Source: Nemertoderma westbladi
Taxonomy: Eukaryota > Xenacoelomorpha > Nemertodermatida > Nemertodermatidae
NCBI GenBank assembly: GCA_032718475.1
Contig: JAUCBJ010003070.1
Location: 126,001-190,000 of the forward strand
Direction: 5' to 3'
DNA: 64,000 bases
The notes below the pieces were generated by a model that was not told the origin of the DNA, ran no database searches, and saw only the letters and a program-made list of their open reading frames with translations. Each line of letters opens with the position of its first letter. Position 1 is the stretch's first letter. Both the position numbers and the translations under genes were made by a program. Positions 51,201-60,881 of this stretch are shown one piece after another.

Positions 51201-54200
51201 GTAAAGAATCGTATGGCGAGTTCGTCCCGAGTTCTAGCGTTGTAGCGCTCTACCTCGTCATTAAGTTCGTCATTATAAATCATGGATTCCGTTGGGCGAA
51301 TCAGTTGACATAGGTTCGCTTGGTTTTTCCAAGTATGATTCTCTGTAAGTAGGTCAATTGTGTTCTCTTCTTCGAAGAGTTGGTAGATGTTGTCATTATC
51401 TGAGGAGTATGGTGTTCCCTCAGTTAGTTCGTCCACTTCACTGCTTTCCACTTCCCAATCGTTTACTTGATATATTTGTTCGTGTGGCATTCTCTCTTCG
51501 AGAGTTCTACGGGAAGGGCCAGTAAAGTACCAACCTACTCTAGTTCTTACCGCATAGGTTTGCAGTGGCTGTGGTTGAGCAGGCCGTTTCTCTAATGTTT
51601 CGAGCGCCTCGTGCGCGTTTTGGCCGATGAGTATTTGCACTCCAGGATAATCTGTCTGGAATCGAGGTATCTTAAGATGTTGGATGCTCTCATCTTCGTC
51701 CCAATTATAAAGGTCTGCTTGAGTAGTAGCAAAGTTCTTTATAGCCACCATTTTTACTGACCTTATACCTTGTGTTCCTAACTTATCCTGGGGGGTGGAC
51801 AACACACCTACATAGTAATCTGCCGTTAGGGTAGATTTCCAAACCTGCATAATTCCTGACATATTCAATTTAGTCCGGAACTTGGGTTGTCCAGCAAAGA
51901 TATCTTCGGCTAGTTCTTGATCGATGAATGTTCCTGTGCTGCCGGAGTCAAGGAGGGCGTTCACTATGTAGCTTTTGTTAAGACCGTGAACTCTTACTTG
52001 AACTACAGGAAATTCTCTGATTCCTACGTTGGAAGCTGGAGCTTTCCAAGATGGTTGTTTGGTGAAAGTAGTTGGGGGAAACTCATCGTTGATGTCCTTT
52101 TCGTAAGTAAGTGCTCGATACACTGCGGTATTTATTAGATAACAGGATTCATTGGCATCGGAGAATTCGTCAGTATAGAATCCTTCCATCTCAGACTCTT
52201 GATCAGTGTCGTTTACGTCACTGAATTGGACATGTAGTTCGGGCTCACTTACCTGACTCTGTCTGTCTCGTTCGAACTCACTGTGTAACAAGATGTTATG
52301 TTTCGCGCCACACTTTGCACACTTTATGTCGGAGTAACAGGTTCGCCGTTGATGTCCTGGTCTGAGGCAATTATAGCATAACCGCTTGTCCCATACGACT
52401 GTACATCTGTCTACAAGGGATTTCTTTAGAAATTCAGCACACGCACTCAAACAGTGGGTCCCGTCGCACAGCGCACAGTTAGGTTTTATGTTACTCACTT
52501 TACCTTGGGTAACTTGATGCACTCTCGTTTTTTCTTCGGGTTTTCTTCGGTGCATTCTGTTAGGAGACTGAGGAGGGGTCTTGGCAACCTGTTCTTTCCT
52601 ATCGTTGTTTCGAGCCTTGTATTTACTTACGTCCTTTGAGGTTTTGTCAACATAGTAAGATCGGTCTGTGTCTTTCCCACTGTCCTCTTCTTGGGAAGCT
52701 TGGCTTTCGCCGTCGTCAGTGTAACACACCGGTGTTACTCTTCTCCTAGAAGTGGGTTTCTCACTTACCTTATTTTCCGATGTTTTCTCTCTGGACTGCT
52801 TGATGAGTTGTAGTTTTACTTCACCATCTAAGAAAGACATGAGATCAGCCATGGTAGGACTTCGTCGTTGTTGTTCATTCATGTACATCACTTTCTTGTC
52901 CCAGCGTGTACATACTCCACCCTTTGGTAAAGTAGAGACTACGGCTCCAATAACCATGGAACTCTGATATTCATGCGACTTACCTAACCAGTCCAGTTGT
53001 CTACAGATCTCTTGAATCTCATCGGAAAACTCTATAATCCCGCTACTAAGGAAGTGTCGGGGGGCTACTAATTTTGCATACAAATACTTAGCTATGTTAT
53101 CCTTGTTACCATACCTGATGTTTAATGTATCCCAAACTTGTCTTAATCCTTCTGGATGTCCAATAAACTTTAACGCCATTAACTTGGGAGGTCCTTCCAA
53201 GCACTTGATGAGGAATCTAAGTTTCTCTCCGTTAGATAGTACAGAGTTCTGTATGCTATCTTTGTAATATTCGTTGAAAGGTAACCATTTCATCTCATCT
53301 CCATTGAATTTGACGATCTCTCCCACTTTGACCGCTTGGCGGGCTTCTGTTCTAGCCATCTGACGCGTAAAGCTTTCTTGGGCCATCGTGTTATTTAATA
53401 TCGAATTATCGGTATATAAATTTCTCGGATTATTATCAGGTCTATAGGGAATATTATTAGCAACAGGCGTATAATCACCCTTAATAGGGTTTGCTATAGG
53501 AGTTTCTACTTCACTAGCAGTATAGATGCGTGTAGGCTCCACACCTTGCGCATGTAGTACTTCAGACCTAACAGGTTGACACAATGTTACAGGGGGTATT
53601 GGTATGCCCTTTTGGATATTGACTAATTTGTCGCGTTCTAGTGCGATACTTTGCTGCACTTCTTGCAACTCTGCTCTACCTTCCCTCACTGTTCCCTTAA
53701 GTTGGTGGACAGTCTCCTGCATCTGTCCTAGCAGGAGATTCATCCCCCGCCGTCCCTCTTCTACCCACTCAACCGCCGAAGCGGGAGTCGCCAACATAGT
53801 AGCGGGCTGACGCGGGACGACGGGAGACAAATCTTTGATTTCTCTCTCTGCTATCCGGACAGGGATATTCTCTTGGACTGTTCCACCGGGTACAGGCAGT
53901 GTAGTACTATGTAAAGGGAATTTAGAGTTAAGCTCTGGAAGTATAGGGGTCTCTAACACAGAAGTGACTTTGGGAACGACAGGCCTAATTATTTCAGGCT
54001 CATCAACTATTGTAGGGAGTCTTTTGACCTTAATAATTTGGGCTGTAGGTTCTATACTACTCAAGTCTGTGCTAGCTAGCTGTCTTCTAACAGCTGGGGG
54101 CAAATCAGGCAATTTGCGACGGTAAGATGTTTTTCTACGCCTACTTAGATGAGATCTATTTCCTCCGCCTTCAGGATCGGTGGTCTCGCCTTCCTCCGAG

Positions 54201-55315
54201 GATGTGTATCCCTGGCGCTTGGGAGTAGATTTTCTCATCATCTGCATTTGATTAGCAGTAAACTGTTTATTTAGACTGTCTTGCGTCTCTTGCAGATTTT
54301 CCAACTCCAGTTGGATAGTCTCCTCAGAAGCTCTCCGTTCTGCTTCTGCCACTGCTGCTTTTCTTTCTGCTTCTGCTTCTGCCGCCTTTCTTTCGGCTTC
54401 TGCTTCTGCCGCTTTTCTTTCGGCTTCTGCTTCGGCCGCCGCTGCTGCTGCCACCTTTCTTTTCTCTATCCGTTCTTTCTTTACTTGTTCTTCTCGGACT
54501 CTAGTGAGGCGGAGTTTTTCATCAAATTCAGCTTGGTTTGCAGCTAACATTTCGGCATCGATTGAGTCCAACACAAGCTTGGTTCCTTCACTATTAGGGG
54601 AAAGTCCAGACAGCCGTCTCCTCAACTCTTCGTCTCCTAGGAATCGCTGATAGTCGGACAGATAAATGTCGATAGCGTCTCTAGTTCGCGGTTTCTCGGC
54701 GGTCTCTTCGCTTTCCACTTGAGAAAGGGTGACATCAGTTTGTTCTTCATAGGTTGATCTTTCAGCCAGCTGGGATTTCCACTGGGCCGTTTCCTGTACT
54801 TTGAGACCTACCCGATGTAACCAAGTTTTGACAGCAACCTGCAGCGACGTATCCTGTCTTCTTTTGGAAGTTTCTTCAAAGGCTGAGAGGATTAGTCGAA
54901 TGCGTAGGGTTCTTTCGCGTACTTGGTATAGCAGCTCTTCCTGCTCTTGAGGTCCTTGGGGTTGTCGAAACAGTTGTTCTTCCAATCGCTCCAAGGAGCC
55001 GAAGAATCCCTGCACATATCCTGCTGCCGACCTCTTCCAAACAGCTGGATCCATTGTATCTTTAGCCACTCCCATCCTGTGTATATCTTCCCAAGTAGCC
55101 TCGGACAGATCCAACGGGAGTCCGAGTCCGGGAAAGTTCCATTTTGACTCGACAATAGACATCAATTCTTCCCTGGCGTATCCCGCATAATTATCTTGGG
55201 TCGCTCGCTTATTTCTCGCCCAGTCGGCTTGATGTTCCTCCACCGCAATGAATATAGTAGTTAGCACTGCAGCAGGAAGGGTGAGAAGGGGGTCCGAGTA
55301 GACTGTAGCAGCCAT
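48206..55315 (-). CDS. gag-pol: Gag-pol polyprotein of element B
   Basis: About 2370 codons. The first in-frame ATG is at 55315, but the true start is probably 55627, upstream of an in-frame stop. Residue numbers below count from codon 55321. Order: an AEAERKAA-type coiled coil near 290-330. Gag core near 670-840 (FNGDEMKWLPFNEYYKD). Zinc knuckles near 950-992 (CALCDGTHCLSAC, CYNCLRPGHQRRTC). Retropepsin with LLDSGSTGTFID, catalytic D1125. RT with FASDIEGMFLEV (motif A) and DIYMDDNL (catalytic YMDD) near 1620. A BEL/Pao A17-type connection follows with LSILSTYFDPLGFISPV. RNase H has FGDASDMGIG and YWTDALLVLE. Integrase has an HHCC finger (HSKLYHAGRER...CIPC) and the D,D,E catalytic triad in GVDLFGP, RSDKGTNF and WERLIRSVK. 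All catalytic motifs are intact. It ends at a stop next to a frameshift. Confidence 0.92.
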   Translation of the reverse strand: MAATVYSDPLLTLPAAVLTTIFIAVEEHQADWARNKRATQDNYAGYAREELMSIVESKWNFPGLGLPLDLSEATWEDIHRMGVAKDTMDPAVWKRSAAGYVQGFFGSLERLEEQLFRQPQGPQEQEELLYQVRERTLRIRLILSAFEETSKRRQDTSLQVAVKTWLHRVGLKVQETAQWKSQLAERSTYEEQTDVTLSQVESEETAEKPRTRDAIDIYLSDYQRFLGDEELRRRLSGLSPNSEGTKLVLDSIDAEMLAANQAEFDEKLRLTRVREEQVKKERIEKRKVAAAAAAEAEAERKAAEAEAERKAAEAEAERKAAVAEAERRASEETIQLELENLQETQDSLNKQFTANQMQMMRKSTPKRQGYTSSEEGETTDPEGGGNRSHLSRRRKTSYRRKLPDLPPAVRRQLASTDLSSIEPTAQIIKVKRLPTIVDEPEIIRPVVPKVTSVLETPILPELNSKFPLHSTTLPVPGGTVQENIPVRIAEREIKDLSPVVPRQPATMLATPASAVEWVEEGRRGMNLLLGQMQETVHQLKGTVREGRAELQEVQQSIALERDKLVNIQKGIPIPPVTLCQPVRSEVLHAQGVEPTRIYTASEVETPIANPIKGDYTPVANNIPYRPDNNPRNLYTDNSILNNTMAQESFTRQMARTEARQAVKVGEIVKFNGDEMKWLPFNEYYKDSIQNSVLSNGEKLRFLIKCLEGPPKLMALKFIGHPEGLRQVWDTLNIRYGNKDNIAKYLYAKLVAPRHFLSSGIIEFSDEIQEICRQLDWLGKSHEYQSSMVIGAVVSTLPKGGVCTRWDKKVMYMNEQQRRSPTMADLMSFLDGEVKLQLIKQSREKTSENKVSEKPTSRRRVTPVCYTDDGESQASQEEDSGKDTDRSYYVDKTSKDVSKYKARNNDRKEQVAKTPPQSPNRMHRRKPEEKTRVHQVTQGKVSNIKPNCALCDGTHCLSACAEFLKKSLVDRCTVVWDKRLCYNCLRPGHQRRTCYSDIKCAKCGAKHNILLHSEFERDRQSQVSEPELHVQFSDVNDTDQESEMEGFYTDEFSDANESCYLINTAVYRALTYEKDINDEFPPTTFTKQPSWKAPASNVGIREFPVVQVRVHGLNKSYIVNALLDSGSTGTFIDQELAEDIFAGQPKFRTKLNMSGIMQVWKSTLTADYYVGVLSTPQDKLGTQGIRSVKMVAIKNFATTQADLYNWDEDESIQHLKIPRFQTDYPGVQILIGQNAHEALETLEKRPAQPQPLQTYAVRTRVGWYFTGPSRRTLEERMPHEQIYQVNDWEVESSEVDELTEGTPYSSDNDNIYQLFEEENTIDLLTENHTWKNQANLCQLIRPTESMIYNDELNDEVERYNARTRDELAIRFFTQELVEPNSYDKALSIEEERAKQIQETTTRFLKDQGRYEIGLPFRKREPRFINNRPLAEKRINQLHRRLTANASAKEMYQTQLKKFITKGYAERVPEGTPITERTYYLTHHYVPKPGKPHEVRVVFDGSALYMGQSLNSELLPGPNLLQSLLGILLRLRQYSIAFASDIEGMFLEVKALDRDRDSLRFLWWPEGDLNQKPVEYWMTIQAFGIISSPSNACSVVRTTADDNRDAFSKEVIDNIKRDIYMDDNLKSLPSVKEAIDVAKGTVECLKRGGFRLTKFTSNSREFLEAISVEDRGSKDLDLIHDDLPETKTLGLKWDTERDILFFQLKQRDNPVRTKRICLSILSTYFDPLGFISPVILIARSLVQQMWLENHSWDDPLKGELLKKWMKWEDSLPAIENFIISRSYFGHVLPTYSYQLHVFGDASDMGIGIVAYLRVETPDGIKVALVTSKALINNKLKVPRAELKAALYATAIGRNVTEQIDYPLEKTVYWTDALLVLEYITNEVCQFSVFVTNRVAIILSRTTIDQWRHCPGTINPADIASRGATPQELIDTPDWLGGPDFLSKEEDEWPPHLTTAEIRQAKGAEKVKPKTRTSKSKLFKPTIDLSVLHTAENDTLDPQSLATNKSVVEIRDRDWKSGIPDVSQGISPLLQRALHHYSSWNRLCKAVTYLKRCFHHHYSRTQTTSDPAPVTSAQVHVIKDLPKYKISDRFLKEKISYQEHEETNKQLLRLLQCYEDSDRYFLLLRNPQMRLRDRFSSTMIDGLIRVGGRLTNAPLSFDTKFPILISNLEVQIKMIVDVHSKLYHAGRERVLSEIRTRYYFHRPRRALNQVLRNCIPCRKAFSRPLTQREAELPRERVSFYEPPFTNTGVDLFGPIEVYRARTIVKRWCVIFVCMTCRAIHLDMVNDLSTNSFVLCLRRQIARFGTSNTMRSDKGTNFIGANNEIQAYVKDWNQRQVDDQLRITASSWTFNAADAPWWGGSWERLIRSVKTAL

Positions 55316-55372
55316 CTGCACTCCGCGTTCGGGGGTCAGCTCTACAGTATCCGAACTACTGGAGCTATCGGG

Positions 55373-55627
55373 TCACTGGGAAGTAGGTTCTTGACCAAGA
55401 TGTTGCTGCGATAGGACAACTGCCTCTTGGTTCCGTTTGACCTGTGCTCGAGTGCCTATGATGGACCTATGGTGGACTAGCCTAGGGTCTGATACTACTG
55501 GAGGGATGACCTTTCTTGCAGTAGGAGGTGAGCTGAACTCCTTTCTTAATCGCTCCACACTCCTATCTGTGTCACAGATGGTTGTATCGATCAGACTGTC
55601 TGACAGGTTTTGCTGAGTGTCAGACAT
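55373..55627 (-). CDS. gag: N-terminal Gag segment of element B before in-frame TGA
   Basis: 84 codons from ATG at 55627, then TGA (plus TCA at 55373-55375), in the same frame as the gag-pol ORF that follows after 18 further sense codons before the ATG at 55315. Its first residues (MSDTQQNLSDSLID) match the start of element A Gag (MSDTKRALSDSLLEG), so this is the real Gag start. The TGA is either a recent mutation, a base error or a leaky stop. The context is AGT TGA-type followed by CCC, which is not the classic CTA readthrough context. Confidence 0.7.
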   Translation of the reverse strand: MSDTQQNLSDSLIDTTICDTDRSVERLRKEFSSPPTARKVIPPVVSDPRLVHHRSIIGTRAQVKRNQEAVVLSQQHLGQEPTSQ

Positions 55628-57886
55628 GTTTATCTATACAGTTGAATGTCTACTACTATAGTTTCAGTTAAAGCAAGTCTAGTAATTCAGTATGACCGCA
55701 AGCCTAGCGATTTATTACCGATACCGTTACTCGGTGTAATGTGATATATATACAATATATTAGAATACCGGTATGCTTATAGTATATATATAAGTATTAT
55801 TACAGACTAGCTTTGTCACACAGTACCGGTATATAATTTTAGCACAAATATATATAAATATATAATAGGCCTATCGTGAATACCGGTATACAGCTTACAC
55901 TTATAGTATATATAAGTATAATTATGAACTAGAATTAATTACAGAATACCGGTATGATTTCAGCTCAAATTTATAGAAATAAATATAATAAGCCTATGGT
56001 AAATACCGGTATGTCAATTATTTTTAGAATAATTGAATTTCTGAATATTTTAGGGTTACTTGGTTACTTTAACTTACTTTATTACCGTTATTTAAGCAGT
56101 AGTCCAACTGATATTGAGACCTAGTTGTTGTATGGCAGGCCTACTATTTATAAATCGTTTGAGTTGATTTATAATATATATATACCCGTTTAAAATGGGT
56201 TTTGTCTATATTTGAAATAAATGTTATTATTCCTGGGGTTCACTACACAGAAGCTGTGCGCTCTCAGTGAAGTGCTATTTATGGGACACTAAAACAGATA
56301 ATTCTAATTTACCTAAGTTACTTAATACTACAAATTACTTACGATACGGGTGAGATTAATTTCTCTAATTAAAATACAACAAAAATATTACGTACGAAAT
56401 TTTTTAGGGTAATTTTACAGGAAGTCTACAAACCAGCCTAACAAAGGGTTAGATTTCTGGTTATTACAACGGACAGGGTACTACGGTATTTGAAATAATA
56501 AGTAGCAGTAAATATATTGCACTGTCCAGATAGGAAAATACCACCGCCTGACGACCTATAACCGTATCGCTATAGGTACTACGTTATGTATCACGGAGTG
56601 TTCCTACCCAGAAGTTAATAGAGCTAACGAATGTGCCTATCAACCACTTTACAACACAAATATACTGCCTACACACTAATTACTTCGGAAAGCACTGTAC
56701 ACTAAACCCTAAATTAGGTACAAGTACCGGTACAACAAATAATCAGTAGTTAAATATACTTGAACAGTTAAAAGAACCACGGCATCTGCTGGAGTGACCA
56801 GAGCACAAAGTCACCAGTCTTGTCCTACGCCAAGCAGCCCGTGTAGTACCGGGGTTAATTTAACTATAACGGTATGTATAACAAGCACAATTACTGTAGG
56901 AATAAACTTGGGGACATGAATGTTGCGAATAATCGCATAAACTCTGAATAATAAATATTACGCTACCCGTACAGAATACTCAAACAAAATACAAACCAAA
57001 CGCTGGCAGACTACCACCAAGCCTAAATAAACTACCGTACGTGTAGATTCTGAAATGGTTAGTTAGTATGCGTTCTAACACGGTAGTACGACTTATTCTT
57101 TAAGAGGGGATTGACCTTACAGCATATGGCTGCCCCAACTTACTAACGGCACTTTATCAGACAAACTCCACACACACAGCAATCTCTTCAGACCTAATAA
57201 TAGCTAGACAACAATCCAGCCTACAAAATATCTGAGTAATAACTATTACGGTACCTGAACAGACCACACAAACAAACACAGGCTAAAACGCTGGCAGACT
57301 ACGATCAAGCCTAAATAAACTACAGTATATGCAGATTCTGAAATAGTTAGTTAGTATGCGTTCTAACACGGTAGTACGACTTATTCTTTAAGAGGGGATT
57401 GACCTTACAGCATATGGCTGCCCCAACTTACTAACGGCACTTTATCAGACAAACTCTACACACGCCGTAATCTCTCCAAACCCAACAACAGTCAGACAGC
57501 AGCTCAGCCTACAATTATCTGAACAATCTGAGCAGACTTACACGTCTTCAGCTCAATATTAACTTACTAGGAAATAAAACCGACAGAAATAAGTAAAATC
57601 TCAATAAAAACCAGGGCTGCAGTCCCTGATTAAATACTAAGACCTACCGGTATACAATAATCAAATTCGAATAATACTAATGTACTTATACAGCAGTACC
57701 GGTTAGGACAGTTGGGCCTACAGACCTACAGAAGTACCGGTTCCGGCAGTTGGACCTACGGACCTACAGCAGTACCGGTTCTGGCAGTTGGGCCTACTGA
57801 CCTACAGAAGTACCGTTTCAGGTTTACCGGTCACTACGGTATTTTGCAACCTTATTGCTTACTGCAATAAGATCTATAACTGTTAC
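55628..57886 (-). other. Long 5' leader of element B
   Basis: 2.26 kb between LTR and gag, the same organisation as element A. Direct duplication of a block starting GATTCTGAAATGGTTAG near 57045 and 57333 (period about 288). Several tandem units around GTACCGGTTCTGGCAGTTGG lie near 57690-57825. No ORFs of note. The sequence next to the LTR (minus strand GTAACAGTTATAGATC) does not look like a conventional tRNA primer-binding site. Confidence 0.6.
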
Positions 57887-59231
57887 TGTTCGCGCTTTTG
57901 AAGACCTTTAGCAGTTTAACCTGCCAAAATTTATATGTCTTTTAGTTAATTAACACACCTTTAGCATACGACAATATTTTATGCTAATAAACAAAACATT
58001 AGCCGAAGCCAGCCCATGCGCGATCATTCACCCGATGGATACACCCGGGAGGCTGAATTCGGATGCTTAAATTTTATTATTGCAGTGTAAGGTTGCAGTG
58101 TAAACCTACTGTATTATTCGATTGATCGTTAATAATTAATTTCTGACAGATATTATTAGCTTTCGGGAAATATTAACAGTTCCTTTAGGACGTGGCGCTC
58201 TATCTATTTAAACAGAGCTAGGACTTATACTAAACGCAACGATAATGCTTATGATTAAAGTATAAGGCGCATTCTTTAGGAAATGCTTTGTTACCAATCA
58301 CAATCATGCACACGATTCTGCCGACCGTCAGTAAATTTGATCACACATAAAGAGAACAGCAATTGACTCATGTAGTGTCTGCTAAATAACATTAGATTCA
58401 ATACACACCACATTGATATAAATCGCAATTGTTATGTATAGCCTGTCTCTCTAACCTGTAGTGTATCAAGAAAATTGGGAATTTTGGGTGATTTATCCGT
58501 ATTCTCCAAAGGGCAATATTTCATCAACAAATCGATACAATTAGTAACTGACGGTAAATAACAGTACAAACAATATAATTAATAAGTAAAGTTCGGGAGA
58601 ATCATATGACTACCAGTGAGTTAGTTAGTTAGTGAGGTAACAGTTATACTTTCAATAATTTAAGCAGTTTTACTAGAGTTCTTCCCAAAAGCCGGTGTTA
58701 TGGCGAAAAATGGGAACACAACAACAGAATCATATGAAGAATCATATGACTACCAGTGAGTTAGTTAGTTAGTGAGGTAACAGTTATACTTTCAATAATT
58801 TAAGCAGTTTTACTAGAGTTCTTCCCAAAAGCCGGTGTTATGGCGAAAAATGGGAACACAACAACAGAATCATATGAAGAATCATATGACTACCACTCTA
58901 TACGAGGATACCAACTACCCTTATTCCCCGAAGCTCCTGTCCAACACAGAGGATGAGCATACAGATAGGAAATTCAGTTCAGTAGCTCTGGGATAGGTCG
59001 AAATCAACGCCAACTCAAATTCTATTGGCCGATACGGAACACAGGGCTGAGGCAACCTCCCTAAGCTGGTTGGCCGATCGAACAGAACCCAGATCCCTTC
59101 GCACAGCAAATCAGCCAATCAGCCGGTAGCTTGCACTATTCTAGCTAGATATCCCTTTTTAGAGTATTCAGCGACTGGGGGGAACTGGTTAGCAAAGCAA
59201 ACGAATCAGTTATCCCACAAAAGCTTTTACA
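57887..59231 (-). repeat. LTR of element B (right copy, 5' LTR)
   Basis: Same length and structure as 40287-41631, including the 140-bp tandem duplication. The four differences I see are near 58431, 58544, 58938 and 59080. Confidence 0.95.
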
Positions 59232-59236
59232 ACTAT
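59232..59236. repeat. Target-site duplication of element B (right), ACTAT
   Basis: It matches 40282-40286. Confidence 0.9.
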
Positions 59237-59274
59237 AACTGGGAGAGTCAAAGCTAGTGTACACTAGAGTCAGT

Positions 59275-59375
59275 CAAGAGCTAGGAAAAATAATAATGCT
59301 CATCTAGGGTTCGAACTCACGACCTTCTAATTAGAAAACTAAGCAAATGATCCAGCTTGAATGCTTTAGACCCTT
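59275..59375 (-). repeat. Degenerate tRNA-like sequence
   Basis: The minus strand contains CTAATTAGAAGGTCGTGAGTT followed by CGAACCCTAG (B-box type) with a possible A-box region GCTGGATCATTTGCTTAGT upstream. Spacing is tRNA-like but the stems do not pair well, so it is a pseudogene or SINE head rather than a working tRNA. Confidence 0.4.
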
Positions 59376-59389
59376 ACTCTTAGGCATCG

Positions 59390-60881
59390 AGCAGCCAATG
59401 AGAGAGCAGATGCAAGTACAGTGGTAAAGCCCATCCATGGAGAGATATGTTCACACTAACTCCCAAGGATAGTTATACTCACCATTCAAATATCCCTTTC
59501 AAACCAAATTCCCCCAGCATCTAAAGTATTCCACTTCAGTGCAAAATATATAGAGATTTAGTTGGATTTTAACTTGTGCTTGCAAACTCTTTTGTGCTCG
59601 TATATTATAATTTATTGTTCATGTAACGCAATATAACTCGGCTATTTAGTCTGTGCCTCAGTGAGGCATAGTCTATGCCTCATTGCCTCAGTGAGGCATA
59701 GTCTGTGCCTCAGTGCCTCAGTGAGACATAGTGTGTGCCTCAGTGAGGCATAGTCTGTGCCTCAGTGAGGCATAGTCTGTGCCTCAGTGAGGCATAGTCT
59801 GTGCCTCAGTGCCTCAGTAAAACATAGTCTGTGCCTCAGTGAGGCATAGTCTGTACCTCAGTGAGGCATAGTCTGTGCCTCAGTGCCTCAGTGAGGCATA
59901 GTCTGTGCCCCAGTGCCTCAGTGAGGCATAGTCTGTGCCTCAGTGCCTCAGTGAGGCATAGTCTGTGCCTCAGTGAGGCATAGTCTGTGCCTCAGTGCCT
60001 CAGTGAGGCATAGCCTGTGCCTCAGTGAGGCAAGTCAGTGCCTCAGTGAGGCATAGTCTGTGCCTCAGTGAGGCATAGTCTGTGCCTCAATGCCTCAGTG
60101 AGGCATAGTCTGTGCCTCAATGCCTCAGTGAGGCATAGTCTGAGCCTCAGTGAGGCATAGTCTGTGCCTCAGTGAGGCATAGTCTGTGCCTCAGATAGGC
60201 ATAGTCTGTGCCTCAGTGCCTCAGTGAGGCATAGTCTGTGCCTCAGTGCCTCAGTGAGGCATAGTCTGTGCCTCAGTGAGGCATAGTCTGCGCCTCAGTG
60301 AGGCATATAGTCTGTGTCTCAGACCTAAAACTCGAGACTTTAGGAGTGTCTCAGGTCTTAAATCAGAGTCTTACAAATTCGAACGTCAACGAACAAATTC
60401 GAACGTTACTGTTCCACCTTGGTGTAGTGGTTGTATTGAATTCACATCTCCCATATGTCATGGGTTCGATCCCCCGCATGGACCAGGGCAGTTTTCGTTC
60501 GGTCAGCAATAGGCCTAACTATACAAAATGGAGTATTATTGCCTAGTAACCAATTTATAGCTACTATATCATAGCAACTTTTCGACAGTTGGACAACACT
60601 ATTGACCATTGCATGTCGGGGCGCTAATCGGTCTGATTAATTAGGATAATCAAATAAACCCTAATTAGGAGTCATAAGACACCTATTAGGGTTTAATTGT
60701 ACTAATTAATTGATGACACCTATCAATTAGGGTCTAATTAGCCTAATTAGGAGGTGTCACCCAGACAGTCTGGCGCCAATGACACCCAATGACACCCATA
60801 GGGTGATAATAGGGTGTCATATGACACGCAATCGGTGTCAGTGTGGTCCAATGTCACAAAGCCGGCCAAACTTCTACTTCT
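59390..60881 (-). repeat. Right inverted-repeat arm of the composite element
   Basis: Reverse complement of 34978-37076, lacking about 790 bases of it. It contains the reverse-complement hairpin satellite, SINE head (60395-60513) and MITE-like tip (60578-60875). Confidence 0.85.
59648..60312. repeat. 22-bp hairpin minisatellite (right arm)
   Basis: About 28 units of GTGCCTCAGTGAGGCATAGTCT with interspersed short GTGCCTCA insertions, the reverse complement of the left array. It is longer than the left array. Confidence 0.95.

Larger units (their letters stand above)
40287..59231 (-). mobile_element. BEL/Pao retrotransposon B, 18.9 kb, with third ORF (minus strand)
   Basis: LTRs of equal length (1345 bp) lie at 40287-41631 and 57887-59231, at a constant offset of 17600 bases. 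ACTAT is duplicated outside both ends. Minus-strand order is LTR, 2.26-kb leader, gag-pol, 1.6-kb spacer, 1417-codon ORF3, polypurine-like tract, LTR. By eye I count four LTR differences, all transitions (99.7% identity), so insertion is recent. The pol order of protease, RT, RNase H, integrase with DUF1759/A17-type Gag places it in BEL/Pao. At about 19 kb it is far larger than the 6-10 kb usual for the group. One in-frame stop and one frameshift interrupt gag-pol. Confidence 0.95.
34978..60881. mobile_element. Long inverted-repeat composite element carrying a Penelope-like RT
   Basis: The left arm 34978-37076 and right arm 59390-60881 are inverted copies. After subtracting nested element B and its duplication, the unit is about 6.95 kb. 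The ends read TAGTAGAGGTTTGGCCGGC (left) and the inverse of GCCGGCCAAACTTCTACTT (right). Both arms contain, in mirror order, a TTTGG...CCAAA MITE-like terminus, a SINE head and a 22-bp hairpin satellite array. The 8-bp target duplication suits hAT- or P-type transposition, but no transposase is visible. Penelope-like elements themselves can carry terminal repeats in inverted orientation, so the arms may alternatively belong to the Penelope-like element. Confidence 0.75.

Noticed and set aside
60276-60546. Plus-strand ORFs over the SINE head in the right arm, and the mirror ORF at 36121-36333
   Set aside because: They arise from the hairpin satellite and SINE head and are not coding. The same sequence occurs in both arms as repeat DNA.
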